Source: Pseudomonadota bacterium (GTDB lineage: Bacteria; Pseudomonadota; Alphaproteobacteria; Rhizobiales; Methyloligellaceae). Taken from it: a DNA stretch of 5,882 nt. The stretch spans positions 1-5,882 of the forward strand of contig JADFHH010000124.1 of the NCBI GenBank assembly GCA_022567275.1, written 5' to 3'. Every line of letters starts with the position of its first letter. The stretch's first letter is position 1. The notes below the pieces were generated by a model that searched no databases, had not been told where the DNA came from, and worked only from the letters and a program-made list of their open reading frames with translations. Below, piece by piece: positions 1-5,314 of the stretch. The position numbers and the translations under genes were made by a program.

Positions 1-42
1 GCCTTCGAGATGTTGCGTGGAAGACAGCCAACGGCGGCTCAT
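1..42 (-). CDS. Start of an unidentified downstream gene (3' part outside the window)
   Basis: Only the first 14 codons are visible (MSRRWLSSTQHLEG), and the frame stays open to the window edge. The ATG overlaps the TGA stop of the histidine phosphatase in an ATGA arrangement. A good Shine-Dalgarno sequence, GGAG, lies five bases upstream inside the phosphatase gene. Overlap and ribosome site together make a real, translationally coupled gene likely. Its product cannot be identified from so few residues. By context, after a glycosyltransferase and a phosphatase, another glycan or small-molecule modifying enzyme would fit, but that is a guess. Confidence 0.7.
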   Translation of the reverse strand, partial: MSRRWLSSTQHLEG

Positions 43-632
43 GACCGCTCCGCCATTGTCTGGACCGCATCCTTCATGCGCAGGTTTCCCGCGCCATCGA
101 CCTCGAAGATATGCAAAGTGCCCCATTCGATCCTGACCGGCGGCTTGCCGGTCATATCCCAGCCGGTCGCTTTTGCCATGATCGCCCGGAGGACGCCCTT
201 ATGGGTTACCGCGAAAACATCGTTGCCAGCCGCACCGATCTCGTTCAGCCAAGGTTGCACGCGCTCCAGCAATTGCCTCGGGCTTTCGCCGCCTTCGGGA
301 CGAAAATCCAGGCCGCGCGCTTCATTGACCGCCATCGCGCGGCCGTATCGCTGCCTGAGTTCCAACAGGACTTCCCCCTCCCAGCGCCCCCAGTTCATTT
401 CGATCAGCCGGCGTTCGGTTATAATGTCGCGTCCGCCCAGAATTTGTGCCGTTTCGCGTGCCCGCGACAACGGGCTTGTGACCCATTGACGGGCCGAAAC
501 CCAGCCTGGCAGTTTCCAGTCAAGGATCGCGGCCCGGCCGTGCGCGCTCAAAGGCACATCGCGCTGGCCCTGCAAACGGCCTTGTTCCGTCGACGCCGTT
601 GGACCATGGCGAAGCAGCGCGAGTGCGCTCAC
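39..632 (-). CDS. Histidine phosphatase family protein (phosphoglycerate mutase-like)
   Basis: Predicted 197-residue cytosolic phosphatase of the histidine phosphatase superfamily, which removes phosphate through a phosphohistidine intermediate. The N-terminal LLRHGPT motif holds the nucleophile His9 beside Arg8. SPLSRARETA (53-62) supplies the second conserved arginine (Arg57). LIEMNWGRWEG (76-86) matches the conserved LxExxxGxWEG segment, with Glu78 as a likely acid. EGGES is at 113-117, and THKG brings in the second catalytic His144. Length is normal for the CobC/PhoE-like branch. The substrate is unknown; alpha-ribazole phosphate, a sugar phosphate or a phosphoglycerate-like acid are all possible. 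Next to a glycosyltransferase, a sugar-phosphate substrate is plausible. There is no signal peptide. The start is GTG at 632; no ATG or GTG lies further upstream in this frame. The gene is 47 bp after the glycosyltransferase stop and overlaps the next gene by 4 bp. Confidence 0.9.
   Translation of the reverse strand: MSALALLRHGPTASTEQGRLQGQRDVPLSAHGRAAILDWKLPGWVSARQWVTSPLSRARETAQILGGRDIITERRLIEMNWGRWEGEVLLELRQRYGRAMAVNEARGLDFRPEGGESPRQLLERVQPWLNEIGAAGNDVFAVTHKGVLRAIMAKATGWDMTGKPPVRIEWGTLHIFEVDGAGNLRMKDAVQTMAERS
48..51 (-). promoter_or_regulatory. Ribosome binding site of the last, partial gene
   Basis: GGAG on the minus strand, five bases before the ATG at 42. It lies within the last codons of the phosphatase gene and supports coupled translation of the two genes. 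Confidence 0.6.
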
Positions 633-676
633 CCCGAAGTCTCGGCAATAAGATTGGATGTCCGGCCGGCGGGCAT
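629..676 (-). other. 15-codon mini-ORF overlapping the phosphatase start
   Basis: An ATG at 676 begins a frame encoding MPAGRTSNLIAETSG. Its TGA stop overlaps the phosphatase GTG (GTGA). GGAAG lies seven bases upstream of this ATG (684-688), a better ribosome site than anything before the GTG itself. It could be a leader that loads ribosomes for reinitiation at the GTG. It could also be the true N-terminus of the phosphatase, put out of frame by an indel, or chance. I do not claim a functional peptide. Confidence 0.3.
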
Positions 677-679
677 TGT

Positions 680-1894
680 TTAACTTCCGCTTTGAATCAC
701 TGAAAGCCTGGGTTTTTTCCGGGCGGATAAAATGCCGCCAACATCGTTGCCAATGTTTTCAAGACCATCCAGCGGCAACGACCGCGCGACTTCGGAAGGC
801 AAAGGCTGCAGGGGCAATTGGCGCAGTGCATCGGCCATGACATGGGGATCGGCGGCCTGTTCGGGACGCAGCATGGAGACCAGGCCTAATTCCTGCGCCC
901 TTGTCGCGCGTATCAATTGTTCTTGTCTGGGATGTGTGCGCGGCACGATGATCGCGCGTTTGTCGTAGGACAATATCTCGCAAAACGTATTATACCCACC
1001 CATCGCCACCACCCCTATCGCACCGGTCAGAAGCTGGCTCATATTATTTTCAAAATCAATAACTTCGATGTTTTCAAGTGCCCGGGCCCGGTCAAGAATC
1101 ATGTTGCGGGCCGAACTTTTCATAAATGGGCCAAGCACCAGCAGGCCGGGATACGGCAAGCTGCCGTCGCTCTCGTAGGCTTTTAAGACCTGGCCGATCA
1201 ATTCCTCGCCATCGCCGCCGCCGCCGACCGTGGCCAGCACATATGGGTTCGTGAACGAATGTTGCGCGCGCATGGATTTGACCGTCGGATGGCGTCTAAG
1301 ATATCCGGTAAAAGATAGCTTGGAATCGAGCCCGCCGGGGATATCCATATCCTTCAGCGGGTGCCAGAATTCACGGGTGCCGTAAATCCAGACCCGGTCG
1401 TAAATCGTCATGATCTCGCGCAGCACATTGCCGGGCGCCCATTCTTCAGCCACCCGTTCCGGGGAATCCAGAACGTCGCGAAGGCCAAGCACAAGCGAAC
1501 AGCCGCGCCGTTTGAGCACGTCCAGGGTTTCTTCAAGCTCACCTTTAAAACCGAGCGGCACTTTATCGACAATCAGCATGTCGGGATTGAAAATCTCCGC
1601 GGTATGCCGAATGATCGCCTTGCGCAGTGCGATCGTTTCATGCAAATCGATGTGCTCGTGCATCGATGTATATTCGCCATTATAAAGCTTGATGACGCTC
1701 GGGATCTTGACGAAGTCCACGCGCGCCGGAAAGCTGAACCTGCCGGCGATCGGCGAGCCCGTGACGATCAGGACAGACAGTTCCTTGTAGCGCCGGATCA
1801 GGAAATTCGCGATCGTCCGGCAACGCGTCAGATGTCCCAGCCCGAAGGTGTCATGGGAGTACATCAATATGCGGGTGTGTTCGGATTTTTTCAT
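680..1894 (-). CDS. MurG-like GT-B glycosyltransferase (COG4671 type)
   Basis: A 404-residue protein resembling the 'predicted glycosyl transferase' group COG4671, related to MurG/GT28 enzymes that transfer a sugar from a nucleotide donor with inversion. The N-terminal acceptor domain begins with ILMYSHDTFGLGHLTRCRTIA (9-29); the GLGH loop (18-21) is equivalent to the glycine-rich loop of MurG. The typical TGSP and LIVDKVPLG segments follow, then LVLGLRDVLDSPE. The C-terminal donor domain contains LVLGPFMKSS, VAMGGYNTFCEIL (around 296-308) and HPRQEQ (321-326), the region that binds the nucleotide sugar in relatives. No membrane segment is seen, so it is probably cytosolic or membrane-peripheral. 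Donor and acceptor are unknown. The start is fixed at ATG 1894 because in-frame TAG and TAA stops lie just upstream. No clear Shine-Dalgarno sequence precedes it, and the leader is A-rich. It lies 73 bp after the radical SAM gene and 47 bp before the phosphatase. Confidence 0.87.
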   Translation of the reverse strand: MKKSEHTRILMYSHDTFGLGHLTRCRTIANFLIRRYKELSVLIVTGSPIAGRFSFPARVDFVKIPSVIKLYNGEYTSMHEHIDLHETIALRKAIIRHTAEIFNPDMLIVDKVPLGFKGELEETLDVLKRRGCSLVLGLRDVLDSPERVAEEWAPGNVLREIMTIYDRVWIYGTREFWHPLKDMDIPGGLDSKLSFTGYLRRHPTVKSMRAQHSFTNPYVLATVGGGGDGEELIGQVLKAYESDGSLPYPGLLVLGPFMKSSARNMILDRARALENIEVIDFENNMSQLLTGAIGVVAMGGYNTFCEILSYDKRAIIVPRTHPRQEQLIRATRAQELGLVSMLRPEQAADPHVMADALRQLPLQPLPSEVARSLPLDGLENIGNDVGGILSARKKPRLSVIQSGS

Positions 1895-1967
1895 TTTTTA
1901 CTACGCGATTACAATGAGCTGCGTCTTCCAGAGCATGATCCGTTTAGCTTCAGGAGGATCCTGTAGT

Positions 1968-3008
1968 TCAGGTGTTGCGCGGCATAGCCGATCCCCTCCA
2001 CCCGCCTGCAACATGTGAACGGTCAAGCGTCCGCCCTGCCTTGCGCATGTTCTTGTAAACACTGCATGTGGTACAAGGCACATCGGCCCGTGGCTCAATA
2101 CCATCGGTCAACATCCCGCGGGCATATTGCATTTGTTCGGAGTTGAGTGCGCCGTCAAGGCCGTCTTCGAATACATTCCCGTCAAAGGCTTTCCAGTTGT
2201 TGAGGCAGCAACCCCAGATGGTGCCATCGAAATTCACTTGCGGTTGATCCCAGAGTTGATGACAGACATGCTCCATATAGCTTGAACCGAATTTTTCCTT
2301 GAATTCGGAGCGCGTTGCGGCGCCAATCTCCATTTCCCTGCGCACCATGTCCTTGTCGCGCACCGGAGACCAGTTTTCATCCCAATTGAGTTTTGTTTCA
2401 AACGCCATCCCGCGATCTTTGGCCATCTGCCGGGCCTTGACGATTTCATGTTCGTTGTGGCCGAAAACCACAAACTGCCAGGTCAGCAGCGGAAACTCGG
2501 ACTTGTATTGCTTCTTGTAGGCATTGATCTTGTCGATATTTTCCATCACCTGGTCGAAATTTCCGCGCACCCGGTACTGTATGTAGGTTTTCTGGGAGGC
2601 GCCATCGATCGAACAGCGAATGTGCTTAAATCGAAATTTCACCAGCGCCTCAAGCGTCGCATCACGCACCGTGTTCAGGTTTGCGCCATTGGATGCGGTA
2701 AGCCGTACATCCTTTTCAAAGGCATATTCGATGATTTTCGGCAGTTGCGGATTGAGGAAAATTTCGCCGAAATTGGATAACTCTATTTCCCTGACATTTG
2801 GATTTTCATCAATCAGCCGCTTGAAATTGTCGAAGCGCAGAAATCCCAGCGCCATATGTTTGTAAAGTTCACCGGTAGCGGTTTTGCAGGTCGGGCATTT
2901 AAGCTGGCAATGGGTTGAGGCCTCCAGCCGGATACGTGCCGGCGAAATCTGAGCATCATTTCGCTCAGCCGCAACAATTTCAGATTTATCCAAGGGGTTA
3001 TTTTTCAA
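1968..3008 (-). CDS. Radical SAM enzyme with SPASM/twitch-type auxiliary cluster domain
   Basis: A 346-residue radical SAM enzyme, predicted to cleave S-adenosylmethionine with a [4Fe-4S] cluster and start radical chemistry on its substrate. Cys34, Cys38 and Cys41 form the CxxxCxxC cluster motif. Later barrel landmarks are SNFGE (78-82, the GGE-like SAM-binding segment), SNG (106-108) and CSIDG (132-136). The C-terminal part has Cys249 (HVCHQLW), Cys267-Cys268 (DGTIWGCC) and Cys312/Cys315 (CTTC). This is enough for one auxiliary cluster, but the full seven-cysteine SPASM set is absent. That fits dehydrogenases or epimerases acting on sugars or cyclitols, or a peptide-modifying enzyme; the substrate is not shown. 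The start is TTG at 3008 or possibly TTG at 2996: an in-frame TAA lies at 3027-3029 and there is no ATG or GTG before the cluster motif. The gene is separated from the transporter genes by 114 bp and followed by the glycosyltransferase after 73 bp. Confidence 0.92.
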   Translation of the reverse strand: MKNNPLDKSEIVAAERNDAQISPARIRLEASTHCQLKCPTCKTATGELYKHMALGFLRFDNFKRLIDENPNVREIELSNFGEIFLNPQLPKIIEYAFEKDVRLTASNGANLNTVRDATLEALVKFRFKHIRCSIDGASQKTYIQYRVRGNFDQVMENIDKINAYKKQYKSEFPLLTWQFVVFGHNEHEIVKARQMAKDRGMAFETKLNWDENWSPVRDKDMVRREMEIGAATRSEFKEKFGSSYMEHVCHQLWDQPQVNFDGTIWGCCLNNWKAFDGNVFEDGLDGALNSEQMQYARGMLTDGIEPRADVPCTTCSVYKNMRKAGRTLDRSHVAGGWRGSAMPRNT

Positions 3009-3061
3009 TTCTTCAACCGGTATCTCTTAGATGGATTGAGCTGGTAGCGTAACAATGGCAT
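3005..3061 (-). other. 18-codon basic mini-ORF overlapping the radical SAM start
   Basis: An ATG at 3061 opens a frame encoding MPLLRYQLNPSKRYRLKN. Its TGA overlaps the TTG start at 3008 (TTGA). The peptide has six Lys/Arg among 18 residues and no acidic residue. No convincing Shine-Dalgarno sequence precedes the ATG. It might be a leader whose translation feeds the weak TTG start, or conceivably a very small peptide product. An 18-codon open frame can also arise by chance in this spacer, so it is reported as a candidate only. Confidence 0.2.
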
Positions 3062-3070
3062 TTCAACCGG
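3012..3070. repeat. 9-bp direct repeat in the transporter/radical SAM spacer
   Basis: TTCAACCGG (plus strand) occurs at 3012-3020 and again at 3062-3070, exactly 50 bp apart. On the minus strand the copies read CCGGTTGAA. One sits just before the 18-codon mini-ORF start and the other just before the radical SAM TTG. It could be a pair of regulator half-sites on about the same DNA face, or the scar of a local duplication. Flanking bases do not match, so the repeat is not longer than 9 bp. Confidence 0.35.
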
Positions 3071-3089
3071 CGTTGTGAAAGCTCAAACT

Positions 3090-3123
3090 GCGCGCGGCAG
3101 CGACGCGCTTGGCCGCAGCGCGC
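3090..3123 (-). terminator. GC-rich hairpin after the transporter genes, possible weak terminator
   Basis: Directly after the DppC-type permease stop, GCGCGC (3118-3123) can pair with GCGCGC (3090-3095), extended inward by GGC/GCC after a small bulge. The minus-strand bases that follow are AGTTTGAGC, not a clean T-run, so strong intrinsic termination is doubtful. An attenuator, an mRNA 3'-end stabiliser that uncouples transporter from enzyme expression, or no function are alternatives. Confidence 0.3.
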
Positions 3124-4304
3124 TATTTGTATGGATCCGCGGCGTCCCTTAGCCCGTCGCCCAGGAAGTTGAAGGCCAAAATGACCATAATGACCGGCAA
3201 AACCGGCAGCATGAGCCAGGGATACAGAACCACCACATTGATGTTTTGCGCTTCCACCAGCAATACGCCCCAGCTCGTAATCGGCGGGCGCAATCCGAGT
3301 TGCAGGAAACTCAAGGCGGTTTCGCCAAGGATCATTGTCGGGATGGAAATGGTCGCCGAAGCGATAAGATGGCTCATAAAGCCCGGGATAAGATGGCGCC
3401 CGATAATGCGGCTGGGAGATGCGCCCATCAACTGCGCGGCCAGCACATAATCCTCTTCCCGCAAAGACAGCAGTTTGGAACGTACCGCGCGGGCAAGACC
3501 GGTCCAGTCCAGCAGACCCAGAATGAAAGTTATGCCGAAATAGACCAGCAACGGGCTCCATGTTAGCGGCATGATGGCCGCCAGCACCAGCCACAATGGG
3601 ATCGTGGGCAAGGATTGAAGCACCTCGATCATCCGCTGGACGGCAAGATCGACCATGCCGCCGTAATAACCGGCGATGCCGCCAAGCGTAATACCGAGCA
3701 GAAAGCTGACCATGACCCCGAGCAGGCCGATAGTCAGCGAGATCCGGGCGCCATAAATGATGCGCGACAGCACATCGCGGCCGAGCCGGTCGGTGCCCAG
3801 CAAGAATACAGTGCCGCCGCTGGCGGCCGGACAGAACAAGTGGAGATCGCTCTCGAACTGGCCCCAGAGCCGGTACGTATCGCCGCGGCATAGCGCACGG
3901 ATCGGGTAAATCCTGGTCCGGTCTTCCGTATAAACCCGTTTAAAATTGGTCATGTCGAGCTTAAAGCTCGTGGCATAGACAAACGGTCCGACAAAGCGCC
4001 CGTCATGGAACAGATGAACGGCCTGGGGCGGGGCGTAAATATGATCTACGTGGCGGCTGTGCAAGTTGTACGGCGCCAGAAACTCGCTGATCAGGATCGA
4101 CGCATAAAGCACGGCCAGGAACAATCCCGACACCACCGCCAGCCGATGGCGCTTGAACTTCCACCACATCAGTTTCCACTGCGAAGCCAGATAAAGCTTT
4201 TCCTGGTCCTCGCTCAATTGTTCGATCGAACGGGGATCGAACGGCGCTTGTGAAACGAAATGCTCGGTTTCGTCCGCGGAAGGCGGCGTTTTCCCCCGGC
4301 TCAT
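3123..4304 (-). CDS. ABC transporter permease, DppC/OppC type, with large periplasmic insert
   Basis: A 393-residue inner-membrane permease of the peptide/nickel/oligosaccharide (Opp/Dpp) ABC importer family, the partner of the DppB-type permease encoded just upstream. A cytosolic N-terminus of about 50 residues includes the KLMWWKFKRHRLAVVSG entry segment. TM1 is near 55-76, and four or five further hydrophobic segments lie between 187 and 382. The family motif GTDRLGRDVLSR is at 170-181. The ATPase-contacting EAA loop (EEDYVLAAQLMGASPSRI) is at 283-300. The segment between TM1 and the GTDRLGRD motif is about 95 residues, much longer than in classic DppC. It contains the protein's only cysteines, 139 and 158. 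Such inserts are known in a subset of Opp-type importers, some of which carry oligosaccharides. The start is ATG 4304, overlapping the previous stop by 4 bp, with a strong ribosome site at 4314-4320. The substrate is not determined. Confidence 0.93.
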   Translation of the reverse strand: MSRGKTPPSADETEHFVSQAPFDPRSIEQLSEDQEKLYLASQWKLMWWKFKRHRLAVVSGLFLAVLYASILISEFLAPYNLHSRHVDHIYAPPQAVHLFHDGRFVGPFVYATSFKLDMTNFKRVYTEDRTRIYPIRALCRGDTYRLWGQFESDLHLFCPAASGGTVFLLGTDRLGRDVLSRIIYGARISLTIGLLGVMVSFLLGITLGGIAGYYGGMVDLAVQRMIEVLQSLPTIPLWLVLAAIMPLTWSPLLVYFGITFILGLLDWTGLARAVRSKLLSLREEDYVLAAQLMGASPSRIIGRHLIPGFMSHLIASATISIPTMILGETALSFLQLGLRPPITSWGVLLVEAQNINVVVLYPWLMLPVLPVIMVILAFNFLGDGLRDAADPYK

Positions 4305-5299
4305 TTGGTCGAGCCTCCCTGCAGCCGGATCCGCGGATCCAGAAATACCAGAGCAATGTCGGAAATAAGCACGCCGGTTACCGATAAAGCGGCGAGGAAC
4401 ATCATGAACGATCCCGCAAGATACATATCCTGACTTTGTAAAGCGGCAACCAGCACCGGGCCAGTGGTCTCCAGGGACAGGACGATGGCAACCAGCACGG
4501 AACCCGAAATTATGTTCGGCAAAATATTTCCGATATCGGCGACGAAGAAATTAAGCGACATCCGCAACGGATATTTCACCAGCGAGCGGAAGGGATGAAG
4601 ACCCTTCGCCCTGGCGGTGACAACATATTGTTTTTGCAGTTCGTCCAGAAGATTTGCGCGCAACCGCCTGATCATTCCTGCGGTGCCCGACGTGCCGATG
4701 ACGATGACCGGGATCCACAAATGCGACAAAATGGATTTCATCTTGGCCCAGCTCATCGCCTGGTTCAGATATTCCGGTTCCATGATGCCGCCGATCGAGA
4801 GCCCGAACCAGACATTGGCCAAATAAAGCAACACAAGGGCGAGCAGGAAATTAGGCGTGGCCAGTCCGATCAGACCGATGAATGTCCAGCCATAATCCCC
4901 CCAGCTGTACTGGTGAGTCGCGGAATAAATCCCGATCGGAAAAGCGATCAGCCAGGTGAAAATGATGGTCGATATGGACAACAGTGTGGTCAGGAACATC
5001 CGGTCCCCGACTACGCGGGTCACGGGCATCCGGTATTCGAACGAATAACCGAAGTCTCCATGCAACATGCCATATAACCAGAACACATAGCGCTCCAGCA
5101 CAGGCTTGTCCAAACCATATTCGCTGCGGAGATATTCGATATGCTTGGGGTCGACCGTTTCGCCCTGCATTTGAAGTTCCGCGATGTAGCTTTCGAGATA
5201 ATCGCCTGGAGGAAGCTCTATTAACACGAAAACCAGCATCGAGATGAGCAACAGCGTCGGGACCATAATCAAGATGCGCTTGAGGATATATAGCAGCAT
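4301..5299 (-). CDS. ABC transporter permease, DppB/OppB type
   Basis: A 332-residue inner-membrane permease of the Opp/Dpp ABC importer family. It forms the translocation pore as a heterodimer with the DppC-type protein encoded next. TM1 (about 9-29) follows the usual short MLLYILKRI start. A periplasmic region of about 75 residues follows, with YGLDKPVLERY (61-71) and GDFGYSF (81-87), both typical of DppB. Further membrane segments are near 104-126, 139-161, 194-210, 258-280 and 296-319. The EAA loop that docks the ATPase is at 225-245 (YVVTARAKGLHPFRSL). The C-terminal DPRIR (321-325) is the family ending. The length is normal and the gene is intact. ATG 5299 begins 15 bp after the binding-protein stop. 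The only purine-rich stretch upstream is the AGGG of that stop, so translation is probably coupled. The 4-bp overlap with the next gene supports one mRNA. Confidence 0.95.
   Translation of the reverse strand: MLLYILKRILIMVPTLLLISMLVFVLIELPPGDYLESYIAELQMQGETVDPKHIEYLRSEYGLDKPVLERYVFWLYGMLHGDFGYSFEYRMPVTRVVGDRMFLTTLLSISTIIFTWLIAFPIGIYSATHQYSWGDYGWTFIGLIGLATPNFLLALVLLYLANVWFGLSIGGIMEPEYLNQAMSWAKMKSILSHLWIPVIVIGTSGTAGMIRRLRANLLDELQKQYVVTARAKGLHPFRSLVKYPLRMSLNFFVADIGNILPNIISGSVLVAIVLSLETTGPVLVAALQSQDMYLAGSFMMFLAALSVTGVLISDIALVFLDPRIRLQGGSTK
4314..4320 (-). promoter_or_regulatory. Ribosome binding site of the DppC-type permease gene
   Basis: AGGGAGG on the minus strand, nine bases before the ATG at 4304 and inside the end of the preceding permease gene. 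It is the strongest Shine-Dalgarno sequence in the window and settles the start codon. Confidence 0.75.
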
Positions 5300-5314
5300 A
5301 AGCTTGTCCGGACC

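Noticed and set aside
111..683. A 190-codon plus-strand open frame opposite the phosphatase gene
   Set aside because: It is antisense to a gene with intact catalytic motifs and has the low-complexity composition of an antisense shadow. The other plus-strand frames (for example 10-489, 1361-1966 and 4595-5077) fail for the same reason.
2521..3000. Lower GC in the first part of the radical SAM gene as a sign of transfer
   Set aside because: Sampled 60-base rows are 40-48% GC here, against 57% later in the same gene and 60-68% in some permease rows. Other permease rows (such as 4501-4560) are also 40%. The variation is local and not tied to gene borders.
3013..3891. A 292-codon minus-strand open frame overlapping the DppC-type permease gene
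   Set aside because: It is the alternate frame of a clearly coding permease gene, rich in Arg, Gly and His, with no recognisable domain. The permease frame carries all family motifs.
4327..4340. Perfect 14-bp palindrome GGATCCGCGGATCC near the end of the DppB-type gene
   Set aside because: It lies in the codons for the conserved DPRIR ending of the permease, so coding constraint explains it well enough. It has no T-run and is not in a promoter position.
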